In this document: positions 41,950 through 51,051 of the stretch, piece after piece
Layout: each line of letters starts with the position of its first letter
Numbering within the stretch: the stretch's first letter is position 1
Assembly (NCBI GenBank): GCA_024405735.1
Contig: JAKSOF010000003.1
Span: 86,729-150,728, forward strand
Source: Victivallaceae bacterium
GTDB lineage: Bacteria; Verrucomicrobiota; Lentisphaeria; Victivallales; Victivallaceae
Reading direction: 5' to 3'
DNA length: 64,000 nucleotides
The notes under the pieces: model-generated
Database searches by the model: none
Seen by the model: the letters and a program-made list of their open reading frames with translations, nothing else
Told to the model about the DNA's origin: nothing
Made by a program: the position numbers and the translations under genes

Positions 41950-44658
41950 ATGAAAAAATCATCGGGGATTTTATGGGTGGCGCTGTGCGCCGTGCTGTTG
42001 ACGGCGGGACCGCAGAAAATGGCACCGACCGTGGGCACCAAAGGCCCTCTCATCGCCGTTCTGAATGGCGGCCGCCCTTATCTCGGAAACGAGATGTGCA
42101 ATATGCTGATCAAAGCCGGTTGCCGCGGCATCAACGTCAACGGGACTTATCTTGACGGTTTTTCCGGCGCACCGATCCGCATCAATATGACCGACAAGGT
42201 CGAACCTACCCCTTTTGACGGCATCACGCCGCTTTTGAAAAGGCTTGCTGGCAAGAAACTTGTGATTTTTCACGACATCCCCGCGGATTCAATGAGCCGG
42301 ATGTTGACAAAGGAGCGCATCGCAAAACTCCGTCAATACGTTGAAAACGGCGGCAACATCCTCTTTACGCTCGACTGTCCCAATGAAGTCGGCGACCTTC
42401 TGCCGCTTGAAATGGAGGAAGCGGGAGAGGTGGAAATGCCGCTTTTCGCCGACCGTCCGGCAGGCGAAGATTTTGCGTTTTTCCCCGAAAAGATTCCCGT
42501 TTACCGGGCGATCCACCCCGGTTGCGCGGTCGACGGCGCAGTTGTTTTGAGTGTGATCCGCGATGAAAAAGGCAACGAAGTCGCGCCTTTCCTCGTCCGC
42601 AAGTCGATCGGCAAAGGCACGGTCACCTTTCTGAATGCCGAGATCGCCTTTGCGCGGCAGATGAAAGAATTTTCCAACTGGGCGTATGGAAAAGCGTTTT
42701 TCATCGCCGTCGCCGGAAATTGCGCCAAGATCAAAGTCAATGTCAATCCGCTCATCCAGAAAATGCAGGATATTCCCGCGCGGCAGGAGATCGGGGAAAT
42801 CGCCGTCGATGTAAAAATTCCGCAACTTGCTGTTGCAGAAGATGTTGACGCGCCGAAAATCACGGGAAAAACCGCCGTGTTTTCCAACGGTTGCCGGCTG
42901 ACACTCGCCGCCGACGGCAGCGTTGAAATCATCTATCCGGGCAAAAAAGACGCGTTGATCCGCAACTACCGGATTCCCGAAATCAGTTATTCCACCGACC
43001 GCACCCTCTTTGACGCGGCGACGGCGGAAGCGACTGACGGAGCGGCAAAGGTGACCGCCGCCGGCATCAAATGGCAAGTTGCCGGCTTTGCCGCCGACGG
43101 CAAATGCGCCGTCATCACCTACCGTGCCAAAGATTCCGAGATGCGCTGGATCTTCACCGCCGGCAAACTTGCCCTTGACGGCAGGGAATACACGGGCATC
43201 GCCGACCGCGTTGACGTCGTCAAGTGTCCGCTTTACATCAACAAAATCGTTTTCACTTCGGAACTCGCGCCGGAAAAACCGCTTTTCGCGCGCCGTTACG
43301 CCTGCTATCAGCCGCCACGCGGCTACCACGATTTCGACATGACGGGCAAAACGTCGGCGGACACGTCGCTCTGGGGCGTTTTCGGCAGCGGTCAGCCGTT
43401 TGAACTTGTCGCCTGCGAAAATGCCGTTTTTCTCGCCGGCATCGATGAGGCGCAAGCCGTTTCCACTCAACTTTTCCGCAAAAAAACCGACAAGGCGATC
43501 ACGCGCATCCGTCATCACGGTTTCGGTCGCGTCCACGCTCCCGTGGCGAGCAAAAACTACTGGCACTGGTACGATGTCGGCGCCGAACGCGGACACAACG
43601 AATATCTGGCGATGTATCAATATATGCGTCAAAATCTGCGCCGCAAGGCGGGATTGAAAGAACTCCCCGCCTATCCCTGCGTTTCCGTCGTTCATCAGGT
43701 CAGCGCCGAGGAGCAGGAGATCGTCCGCCAAACCGCAGCAAAAGCGGGTTACCGTTTCTTCAAACTCATCGGCTGTGAAGAGCCGGCGGACGTTTCTTTC
43801 AGCGCAAGCCGTTTCCCGTTGATCCGCGAAATGCGCGATATGGGAATGCGTTCTCACATCTGGACTGCCGGAAGTTACGTTCAGGGCGACGGCGGCTGGA
43901 TCTACAATCATCATCCGGAATGGTTCGTCCGCGACAAGGACGGCAAGATCTTCGCCTACGGCGACGGACGCTATCCTGTCATCGACATCAACGATGAAGC
44001 ATACGGCAAATGGTTCCGCGAACTCGTCACCCCCGCGCTCGACGCCGGCATCGGCTGGGTCTACCGCGATATGGACGGCGCGGCTTCCGACACCGTCAAC
44101 TATGCCCAAAAGGAAAGCCCCAACGGACTTGCGGCACAGATCGAATTGTACCGTTTCTTCCACGAAAAGGATTGCCGCGTGGCGATCGAGGGGATGAATC
44201 CTCTGGTGATCGACGAAAACTGGTACCGCCCCGCACTCTACACGCCGTTTGCCGGGATCGAATTCTGCCTCGTCGGCGGTGCGCCGTGGGGATGGTTCTA
44301 CGAGGGGCTGGAACTGGACTTTTTCCGTTTGGGGATGTTCGATTGCTTCCCGATCACGGAGTTTTCCGGTTACACTTTCCGCTTTGAACGTATCAAGGAC
44401 GAACTTGTCCGCGCCGACCGGATGGTGAGTCTCGTGCCGAAATTCAACGAAGCGCTCGATCATGTCGGAATGCCTTTCATCCGTGAAACGGCTTTCGGCA
44501 CGACGTGGATGAGCGAAAAAGGCGGCGCGCTTTTCTTCTGGGATCCGGTGGAAAAAGTGACCGTCAACCTGCCCGACGGCTGGAAGATCCGCGGCATCGA
44601 CGGCAACGTCCTCACTGACGTCAAAGCCGACGCGATCTATCTTTTAGAGAGGAAGTAA
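41950..44658 (+). CDS. Large secreted hydrolase-like protein (glycosidase-type barrel)
   Basis: A 902-residue exported protein. MKKSSGILWVALCAVLLTAG is a signal peptide. Residues ~30-240 resemble a class I glutamine-amidotransferase-like or ThuA-like fold (KKLVIFHDIP, YVENGGNILFTLDCPNE) often attached to sugar hydrolases. Residues ~560-800 look like a glycosidase TIM barrel: MGMRSHIWTAGSYVQGDGG, GWVYRDMDGAASD (a possible nucleophile Asp) and VAIEGMNPLVIDENW (possible acid/base Glu). A short beta-sandwich closes the protein. No family number can be given with confidence. It is monocistronic and followed by a terminator, so it probably acts on a glycan outside the cell. Confidence 0.72.
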   Translation: MKKSSGILWVALCAVLLTAGPQKMAPTVGTKGPLIAVLNGGRPYLGNEMCNMLIKAGCRGINVNGTYLDGFSGAPIRINMTDKVEPTPFDGITPLLKRLAGKKLVIFHDIPADSMSRMLTKERIAKLRQYVENGGNILFTLDCPNEVGDLLPLEMEEAGEVEMPLFADRPAGEDFAFFPEKIPVYRAIHPGCAVDGAVVLSVIRDEKGNEVAPFLVRKSIGKGTVTFLNAEIAFARQMKEFSNWAYGKAFFIAVAGNCAKIKVNVNPLIQKMQDIPARQEIGEIAVDVKIPQLAVAEDVDAPKITGKTAVFSNGCRLTLAADGSVEIIYPGKKDALIRNYRIPEISYSTDRTLFDAATAEATDGAAKVTAAGIKWQVAGFAADGKCAVITYRAKDSEMRWIFTAGKLALDGREYTGIADRVDVVKCPLYINKIVFTSELAPEKPLFARRYACYQPPRGYHDFDMTGKTSADTSLWGVFGSGQPFELVACENAVFLAGIDEAQAVSTQLFRKKTDKAITRIRHHGFGRVHAPVASKNYWHWYDVGAERGHNEYLAMYQYMRQNLRRKAGLKELPAYPCVSVVHQVSAEEQEIVRQTAAKAGYRFFKLIGCEEPADVSFSASRFPLIREMRDMGMRSHIWTAGSYVQGDGGWIYNHHPEWFVRDKDGKIFAYGDGRYPVIDINDEAYGKWFRELVTPALDAGIGWVYRDMDGAASDTVNYAQKESPNGLAAQIELYRFFHEKDCRVAIEGMNPLVIDENWYRPALYTPFAGIEFCLVGGAPWGWFYEGLELDFFRLGMFDCFPITEFSGYTFRFERIKDELVRADRMVSLVPKFNEALDHVGMPFIRETAFGTTWMSEKGGALFFWDPVEKVTVNLPDGWKIRGIDGNVLTDVKADAIYLLERK

Positions 44659-44684
44659 CGGCTTGTTGTCCCCTTTTTAAATTA

Positions 44685-44714
44685 AAAAATCCGGTCGGAT
44701 CGACCGGATTTTTT
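44685..44714. terminator. Bidirectional terminator between convergent genes
   Basis: AAAAATCCGGTC pairs with GACCGGATTTTT across a short loop, with a T-run on both strands. It serves the hydrolase gene on the plus strand and the convergent 199-residue gene on the minus strand. Confidence 0.85.
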
Positions 44715-44742
44715 ATTTTAAAGAACTGCTCCGTCCTGTTTT

Positions 44743-45342
44743 CTACGGTTGCAAATATCGGATCTCCAACTTTGTCGGCCGCTTCCAGTCGCCGGACTCC
44801 CGGAAAACATTGACATCGGCGAGATGAACGATTTTGTGATTTTTCAACTCATAATAAGCCGCCGCCGTCTCGCGGGCGCCCAGTTGATGACCGATGATGA
44901 TCCCGACCTTGCCGTTATGCATCATAAAACCGGGGGAACCGAAAACATAACCGATTTTCCGCCATTTCCCGCTGATTTGCTGAAAAATGAGCCATCCCTC
45001 GCCGCCGGAACCGCATTCGCCGCTGTAAAGAAAAAGTTCCCGTCTGCCGTCCCCGTCAAGATCGACGCCGAAGTATTCGATTTCCAGATTGCGTTCGCGC
45101 ATATCGACCGCCTCGACGATGTCCGCGTCATAGCCATCCTGAAACGCCCGGGGCAAATCGTTGAAATGGGTTGTCGCCGCAACGTAATGATGTCCGTCGA
45201 TCGCCGCCGCCGCGAGTTTCGCGGCAAACATCGCCGGTTCAGCGGGGATCGTCCACCGTGGCGGCTCCGGCAAATTTCCCGCCGCGACCGGGAAGACGCC
45301 GCAACACACCAGTAAAGACAATATCGGCAAAAAGAATTTCAC
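44743..45342 (-). CDS. Secreted protein with an EF-hand-like/FG-GAP-like motif
   Basis: A 199-residue protein. A hydrophobic signal sequence (KFFLPILSLLVCCGVFPVAAG) starts at GTG 45342, which has GAGGAGG six bases upstream; an in-frame GTG at 45363 is less likely. FGVDLDGDGRRELFLYSG is the DxDxDG calcium-binding loop typical of FG-GAP repeats and VCBS-type domains. The rest is beta-rich. Function is unknown, but it is exported and may bind Ca2+ and other proteins. Confidence 0.65.
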   Translation of the reverse strand: MKFFLPILSLLVCCGVFPVAAGNLPEPPRWTIPAEPAMFAAKLAAAAIDGHHYVAATTHFNDLPRAFQDGYDADIVEAVDMRERNLEIEYFGVDLDGDGRRELFLYSGECGSGGEGWLIFQQISGKWRKIGYVFGSPGFMMHNGKVGIIIGHQLGARETAAAYYELKNHKIVHLADVNVFRESGDWKRPTKLEIRYLQP

Positions 45343-45549
45343 GATATACCCTCCTCTTTTCACTTATCGGACAAATTTAATCTACCCGAGCAAACAATTC
45401 CGCAGAAAGTGCGCTTAAATCATCTCTTCAACGCTCTTTTGATTTGCTACACAACATACGCCACAATCTGCGCCAAAAGATGTCACACCCCCAAAATTTT
45501 CCCCAAAACTCCCAACGAAAAGGATCCTCTAAAAATTTTTAGATAAAAG

Positions 45550-45807
45550 TTACATCCAAAACTTCAAAACGATCGCAGTGACAATTGCGATAATACTCAA
45601 CATCAACGCGACAATGGCGAGAATCGCGACACTTCGATTCGCCTTGGCACTTTTCTGCAATTGTTACCGAATCTCTTCCAGCTTCAAACTCAAAACACGG
45701 ATTGCTTCTTAATTTTCTTGAATGCGTTGTTGCAAAACATCATAACCTTCTTGAATGTCTCGCTCTAAAGCATCGTAATGTCCCCTTGGTTTGATGCCGA
45801 ATTGTTC
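45550..45807 (-). pseudogene. Decayed small membrane-protein gene
   Basis: One minus-strand frame reads GIKPRGHYDALERD, then a coiled-coil-like stretch (QEGYDVLQQRIQEN), an in-frame TAA (45709-45711), more helix (IRVLSLKLEEIR), another TAA (45664-45666), and then SVAILAIVALMLSIIAIVTA, a clear membrane segment, ending at TAA 45550-45552. The continuity across both stops suggests a small coiled-coil plus membrane-anchor protein that has been inactivated. No start codon is evident. Confidence 0.55.
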
Positions 45808-46116
45808 TCATTCTCTCCGTTAGAGGTTGGCTTTCGGAAAAGCCATTTCCACGGCCATAGCGGATTTACGATAGTCGTAATCAACGACGAGGTTGGCAAT
45901 GTTACCGACCTGACGGAAAAACTCGGTTACAAGCCCCCATATGTTACAAGAATCCTTTCCCTGAACAACCTCGCTCCCGACATCGTAGAATCTATCCTCG
46001 CCGGAACAAAGTCCAAAGGTCGTCCATCGAAAAGATCAACCGCCCTGTCCATTCCAGAGGACTGGAACAAGCCATGGAGACTTTACGGCTTCCCGGTAAT
46101 CCCCCCTACAAACTGA
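45778..46116 (+). pseudogene. Fragment of a ParB-like/recombinase-associated DNA-binding protein
   Basis: The frame encodes TEKLGYKPPYVTRILSLNN (a helix-turn-helix) and then LAPDIVESILAG and a final SIPEDWNKPWRLYGFP. This order is familiar from proteins found with site-specific recombinases, where a ParB-type helix-turn-helix is followed by 'LAP.I.EAILDG' and 'LPL.W..Q...LGFP'. The first ~30 residues do not fit that family and overlap the decayed minus-strand frame, so the true N-terminus is probably gone. It is a likely mark of past integration at this site. Confidence 0.5.
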
Positions 46117-46219
46117 CGACAGGAGAAATCTTGCGGCCTTTTTTCGTTTCGGAGGTCACTGTCGCGCGAGTTCGCTACTGGAGCGGGGGGAGAAAGATAA
46201 TTGCTTGTCGCGAATGAAT

Positions 46220-46633
46220 TTACTCTTGCAAACGGGTCATAATGTATTCCAGCAGAGTTTGTCCAAGTGGGATTAATTCGTTTTTATCGGAGGGAATAAA
46301 CTCATATATCATGTCTTGAGAATCACAGAGAATGTAGTCGCCATCGCCCTGATTGTCGACCACAAATTTTCCTCTTGATACAGGGAAATCAGCATGTAAT
46401 ATGGCAGTTGTCTTGACAAGGTCAGAATCTAATTTCTGATGTTCATTAACCCCATACATCTCGTTCGAACCACGAGCAAGATAACCGAATTCAAGAAGAT
46501 AACACTTCAACTGTGTCCCCAAAATGCATCCCAATTCTTGCTGAACCACTTGAAGTGTAGATGCACTCGCGGGAAATTTAGAAAATTCAACCCCTGCAAT
46601 GTTTTTCTCAATAGATTCCTTGAAAGCGCTCAT
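46220..46633 (-). CDS. SMI1/KNR4 (SUKH) family immunity protein
   Basis: A 137-residue protein of the SUKH superfamily, whose members commonly give immunity to nuclease toxins. Family features are the early hydrophobic helix, a G-rich FGYLARGSNEMYGVNEHQKL (close to the 'G.L.....yG' region) and a C-terminal long helix (TLLEYIMTRLQE). It begins two bases after the stop of the nuclease toxin gene, the standard toxin-immunity order. No motif for other functions is seen. AT-rich codon use matches the island. Confidence 0.78.
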   Translation of the reverse strand: MSAFKESIEKNIAGVEFSKFPASASTLQVVQQELGCILGTQLKCYLLEFGYLARGSNEMYGVNEHQKLDSDLVKTTAILHADFPVSRGKFVVDNQGDGDYILCDSQDMIYEFIPSDKNELIPLGQTLLEYIMTRLQE

Positions 46634-46635
46634 AA

Positions 46636-47346
46636 TTAGTTACCTCCTTCCGCGCGACTTTTCCAATGTTCTGCGCGTTCTTGATTATACTGCGACTTTG
46701 CACCAACTTTATGTCGCCAACTCTCTCCGTCATTTGGGTGGAGAGTCCCGTGATTACCATCTCCATGTTCAGAGCTCTCGGATAATTCAACGAATGGACC
46801 ATTTTGATCCTGTCCCATATGATGCAACTCGATTTTTTCTCCCGTTTTTGAATCAATAGGGGATCTCCCTTCTGCAGCAAGTTCCCTGTTTGTCTTTCCG
46901 GTTTTGGGATCAATATAGTCCCAATCTATGTCCTTGACTAAGCAAGGTCTACCATTTACGACTTCTTCATGCAACCCCGCATTTTTATAAATTTCATATT
47001 GCTCCATAGAGTCAATATGATTTACAATTTCATCAGACCAACCTGTTTCATCTTTGATCTGTTGTTGCTCTGCATCACTCAATCCTTCATTTTGCTTTTT
47101 CGTCTCATCTTTTATATCATCTTCAGAAGGGGCGTCAGCTTCAGAATTATCACCAGTCGTGTCGTAACTATCGTATGAATCCTGAACGTTGGGAGCGTCT
47201 GGAATATCATTGGGATTTGGAGTTCCATCCCCCTTTTCGTTGACTTTAGTTTCTTTTGATTTATCTTCGAGCCCATCCACATTGGTGGAATTCGTCTCGG
47301 ATGCTTTTGTAGCAACATTTTCTGCCGCCTCGACAAATTCACTCAT
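46636..47346 (-). CDS. HNH/LHH-type nuclease toxin
   Basis: A 236-residue protein. Residues ~1-95 are acidic and low in complexity. The C-terminal ~140 residues match the LHH/HNH nuclease toxin domain of polymorphic toxins: DETGWSDEIVNHIDS, EQYEIYKNAGLHEEVVNGR, IDWDYIDPKTGKTNRELA, then the catalytic ELHHMGQDQNGPFVELSES, and SEHGDGNHGTLHPNDG. The domain cleaves DNA in studied members. No signal or known trafficking domain is on the protein; the neighbour is a large pumping ATPase. The SUKH gene follows at once. Confidence 0.8.
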   Translation of the reverse strand: MSEFVEAAENVATKASETNSTNVDGLEDKSKETKVNEKGDGTPNPNDIPDAPNVQDSYDSYDTTGDNSEADAPSEDDIKDETKKQNEGLSDAEQQQIKDETGWSDEIVNHIDSMEQYEIYKNAGLHEEVVNGRPCLVKDIDWDYIDPKTGKTNRELAAEGRSPIDSKTGEKIELHHMGQDQNGPFVELSESSEHGDGNHGTLHPNDGESWRHKVGAKSQYNQERAEHWKSRAEGGN

Positions 47347-47364
47347 TCTCTGAGTCCTCCTCGT

Positions 47365-50300
47365 TTAGTTAAAATATTTACACCATTTGTCCACACGTTG
47401 AAACTGAGAATTCCAAAATGTAGCATCAGTTTGCTTAACGGAGGAACAGGTTGAAAATATAAGCAACAACAGTTCGTTGTGCAAACTTCGATCTGCCCAT
47501 GTTGCGCAACGGAAATCATCGGAAATCATTTTTAAGATTGATGAAGTCCATTTTTCTGGTTCGTCTTTACAAGATTGCTTAGAATTTGCTGCAAGGACAT
47601 CCAACTGTATAAGTTGACGTATGCATACATCAATATTGTTTTCCGGGTCGTCTTCTAGTCTTTGGACGATTTCGGGAAAATAATTGAGTGCGGTGCTAAA
47701 ATTCTCCTTGTTAATTGCTTGTGCAGGATTCATCCGAAACGACAACATATCCTTCAGCAAGGCAATTTTGATATCCATGCAAATATTGGAAGGAACCTTT
47801 TTTTCGGAAAGTACGAATGGTTTCTTCAATTTTGCGGGAAACTCTTCTATCTTGCAAAGAACCGCCTCTTGCCAATTATTTTGGTATATGGCGGCACAAC
47901 CTGTTGCCAAACGAGCCAGTTCTTCTATTTGAGAATCCTTTAGATTTGCGGCCCTCCCAACAAGCATACGATCATCCCAATCCGGCAGACGAAGAATAAT
48001 CTTGGTATTGGTATTTCGAATGACGGATTGGTCCAAAAGACCGGGGGCTTGATCTGCAATTATGAAGCCTTCTCCATATGTGCGCATTTCGGCGATTGAG
48101 TTCGAAAGCATCTCAACAGATTTTGCCTGTAAATTTCCTGTATCACCAGATGTACTCAAAGGGGATTTTCTCAGTAGATTATGTGCCTCCTCCAGGATTG
48201 TAACATGTTGGAGCGTAGCATTAGGTTCCGTTCTAGCGGAAACTCGATATTCCTGCAAACGCATAAACAAAATTCCCATAATCAAAGCCTTTGTTTCGGC
48301 TGATCCAACTCGTGAAAGGTCGATGATGGTTGATTCATCAAACAGTTTTTTTTCCGGCAATTCATCCTTTGAGAAAATGTTTCTAAAATAACCATTCGTC
48401 AAGGATTTTACTCGGGTAACGAGGGAACCGACATAGTTGCTCTTAACTTCAGAAGAGTAGCCAGATGATTCGATCGTCTTTGGAAGTATTTCCAACAGGT
48501 CGGCGAAATCGGGGAAAATTGGTTCTCCAAACTTATTGATAGAGGTTTCCAAATCCCAGCCGTATTTCAAATAAACCATCTCAACGGCATCTTTAAGCAT
48601 CGCCGGCATTGCTGCGTACATGGGCCAGACAGCATTCAATATTTCAATAAGACGATCAATATGCTCAATAACATGTATTTTTTGAGAAGGAAACTTGAAT
48701 GGGTTAATTCTAAGCACATCTGTTTCCATATAATTGGTGCCGAATGTATTGACGTCTTTTCTTCCTCCGAATACTTGTTTATACTCCCCCTTGGCAGGTT
48801 CAATGACCAGAAAATTTTTGCCGATTCCAATTAATTCATGAATAATTTTATATATGGCATTAGATTTGCCAGAACCTGTGCTACCAGTCACAAAAGTATG
48901 AGAGCATAAAGAGTCAACATTGATTTCGACGGGCAAATGAGATTCATCTTGTCCAAGATGACTGATTTTTCCCAAAGGAATTTTTGCACCGGTTATCCTA
49001 TCGAGAGTAGATACAGCGCGACCAAATTTGGCTATTTCAAATACGGGTACAGACGGAATCGATTTTTGGGGTAAAGACATTCCGGATGCAAGTTCCTTAG
49101 TGCTGACCATTGAAGTCGGGGAAAAGAAGCTATCAGTGTCTCTGAGATAAAACTGTGGATGCTCATATCGAGAAATGCTTCCTAATACTGCATCGAACTT
49201 TTCGGCATCAGAACTTCGTTTCCACAGGGATATCGCTCTCCTTCCTATACCACTTGTTTTTCCGCTAAGTATGCCAGCACAAATATTAACACCTAATTTA
49301 GTAACATTTTCATTTGCTGCAAGGAAATAAACTCCGAAATTCCACATCCCATAATTCTTGCAATCACGAATTCTGACCAAATGTTCGTCAATAGTGGACA
49401 TGAGTTCCATTACCTGACGATTCTTAATTGTCCGTTGTCTTACTTCAGATGTAGAGAGCGATTGAGAAACTGAATTTTGAGCAGATTCAGATATGCCTTG
49501 ATTAATTGAATTGGTTTCGCCCTCTGTTACCCCTTCAGAAGTCATCGTCATCTTTGTATTTGTTGATGCGTAGCCAACGGTTGTAGCATTTCCGACAGAG
49601 GCTCCAGCATTCACCCCGACACCAAAAGGAGCAACGGAAACACCAGCATTAGCGCTGACAGATGTTGTATTGGCAATAGATTTTGTTGAGGAATGAGAAG
49701 TCCCCTCAGATTTCATATGGGTCGTAGAGTGACTGACTGCACGACCAACGCTTTCAGAAAGGGTTTTCCCAATAGTTTCGCTGAATCCGTTCATTTCGGT
49801 TTGCCCAACTGAAATCATTTCTTGCTCCAAAACCGAAAGTGCTGAGTATAAATTTGTGTAATCAAGTTCAAGCGTCTCAAGTTTCTCGCGGGACACGGGT
49901 TCGGCAATAAATACCGCATAATAATTTTCTTTCCCCATGCCATCGATAATTTTTTCCAACCCTTGAACAAATCCGATTTCTTTGTCTGTTTTTAAGGAAG
50001 GAATCCCTGAAATACAAGCGATTGACTGAATCTTGTCTTTGTTGTTAAAATTATTAAAAATCTGTCGAAGAATAGGCTTTTCAGTTGAGTCCTTTACACG
50101 TTCCATCCTCAGCCCAGGGAAATTGCTTTTGAAAGAGTTTTCAAGTGTCGGCAAAGATGTATTCATGCCGCTTTCAGTTTGATTGTCGCATGTGCCTATA
50201 AAAACTTCTGTTTTCCCATTCTCAGAGGAAAGTAAGATAAATAATCGTGCATCGGTCTCATTGAGTGTCGCATAAACATTTGTTAGCTTGTCAAGGTTAT

Positions 50301-50493
50301 TCTCTTCAGGGTCATAAACAATCTTTGAAAGTCTGCAAACGCCAAGAGTCTGCGTAATGATTTCATCAATTCTTCTGTCATTTCGCATGACCTCATAAGA
50401 GTGGATGTAATCCAAAAAACGCCTATTGATGATTGCATCACAGTTGATTATAGACTGAGTCAGGAGCATATTTGTAACAGCAGGAGTAGCCAT
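47365..50493 (-). CDS. Large HerA/FtsK-type ATPase with a Ser/Thr/Gly-rich region
   Basis: A 1042-residue ATPase. Walker A is FVTGSTGSGKSNAIYKI (about residues 535-552), Walker B is HVTILEEAHNLL (about 763-774), and the sensor region is EGFIIADQAPGLLD. This fits the HerA/DUF87 and VirB4-like ring ATPases that pump DNA or protein. The N-terminal half (~1-500) has no named domain. Between residues ~235 and 350 it is rich in Ser, Thr, Gly and Ala without large residues, perhaps a flexible or beta-solenoid-like segment. It is 18 bases after the small membrane protein gene and 18 bases before the toxin gene. Confidence 0.75.
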   Translation of the reverse strand: MATPAVTNMLLTQSIINCDAIINRRFLDYIHSYEVMRNDRRIDEIITQTLGVCRLSKIVYDPEENNLDKLTNVYATLNETDARLFILLSSENGKTEVFIGTCDNQTESGMNTSLPTLENSFKSNFPGLRMERVKDSTEKPILRQIFNNFNNKDKIQSIACISGIPSLKTDKEIGFVQGLEKIIDGMGKENYYAVFIAEPVSREKLETLELDYTNLYSALSVLEQEMISVGQTEMNGFSETIGKTLSESVGRAVSHSTTHMKSEGTSHSSTKSIANTTSVSANAGVSVAPFGVGVNAGASVGNATTVGYASTNTKMTMTSEGVTEGETNSINQGISESAQNSVSQSLSTSEVRQRTIKNRQVMELMSTIDEHLVRIRDCKNYGMWNFGVYFLAANENVTKLGVNICAGILSGKTSGIGRRAISLWKRSSDAEKFDAVLGSISRYEHPQFYLRDTDSFFSPTSMVSTKELASGMSLPQKSIPSVPVFEIAKFGRAVSTLDRITGAKIPLGKISHLGQDESHLPVEINVDSLCSHTFVTGSTGSGKSNAIYKIIHELIGIGKNFLVIEPAKGEYKQVFGGRKDVNTFGTNYMETDVLRINPFKFPSQKIHVIEHIDRLIEILNAVWPMYAAMPAMLKDAVEMVYLKYGWDLETSINKFGEPIFPDFADLLEILPKTIESSGYSSEVKSNYVGSLVTRVKSLTNGYFRNIFSKDELPEKKLFDESTIIDLSRVGSAETKALIMGILFMRLQEYRVSARTEPNATLQHVTILEEAHNLLRKSPLSTSGDTGNLQAKSVEMLSNSIAEMRTYGEGFIIADQAPGLLDQSVIRNTNTKIILRLPDWDDRMLVGRAANLKDSQIEELARLATGCAAIYQNNWQEAVLCKIEEFPAKLKKPFVLSEKKVPSNICMDIKIALLKDMLSFRMNPAQAINKENFSTALNYFPEIVQRLEDDPENNIDVCIRQLIQLDVLAANSKQSCKDEPEKWTSSILKMISDDFRCATWADRSLHNELLLLIFSTCSSVKQTDATFWNSQFQRVDKWCKYFN

Positions 50494-50511
50494 AGTAGTT
50501 TCCTTTATTGT

Positions 50512-51051
50512 TTATTGCTCATTTATCTTTGAAAAAGCGTAACCAATTGCCCCTCCAATTACAGACGCGCAAAAAAACAATGCAACGGCACGATGGCAAA
50601 ATATTCCCAATGCAATTCCACCAACCCCACCGATTGCAACGCCTCGAATAGTGTAATAAAGGGCGGGACGTGGCATACGTTTATTTTTACAACCTGCGCA
50701 AGATGATTGTGGGGGTAGGGTATTCTGCGTATGCTTATCAGATCCTGAGGGATGGAGAGAATCCTTTAGCCTACACATTTGCTCAACCTTGACACGAGAA
50801 AAATTCACATTAAGACGCGAGATTCCCTTGTCGAACTCATCTATGCTCAAATCAAGAGACAAGCCGTTGTCTTCAGCAAAGAGATTTTTGCCAGCGGCAG
50901 AAAAAGTATCTGCAATCAACGAAATCTTTTTAGAAATTTCTGCTCCAGTGAGGCCATCCCTCTCCGCAAGGAGGTTGCAGATACGTGAGCGTGTTCTCAC
51001 GATATCAAACGAATTTACTGCCTCATCAAGTAGCCCTAAATATGCTGACAT
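50512..51051 (-). CDS. Small membrane-anchored protein with a glycine-zipper end
   Basis: A 179-residue protein that I do not recognise. Residues ~1-115 are soluble and helical. A short Cys pair (SSCAGCKNK) is followed by two hydrophobic segments rich in small residues (YTIRGVAIGGVGGIALGIFC and FFCASVIGGAIGYAF), typical of glycine-zipper membrane domains. It overlaps the larger GTPase gene by 16 bases and lies 18 bases before the ATPase gene. It could be the membrane base for either. Confidence 0.6.
   Translation of the reverse strand: MSAYLGLLDEAVNSFDIVRTRSRICNLLAERDGLTGAEISKKISLIADTFSAAGKNLFAEDNGLSLDLSIDEFDKGISRLNVNFSRVKVEQMCRLKDSLHPSGSDKHTQNTLPPQSSCAGCKNKRMPRPALYYTIRGVAIGGVGGIALGIFCHRAVALFFCASVIGGAIGYAFSKINEQ

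Larger units (their letters stand above)
45343..46219. other. Intergenic stretch at the left edge of the AT-rich region
   Basis: Between two secure genes lie 877 bases with no intact gene. It holds two decayed reading frames (45550-45807 minus and 45778-46116 plus), described separately. The remainder is AT-rich and shows no tRNA or terminator I can support. The shift in composition begins here. Confidence 0.6.

Noticed and set aside
46969..47178. Plus-strand frame antisense to the nuclease toxin gene
   Set aside because: Low-complexity hydrophobic translation from the acidic coding region on the opposite strand.
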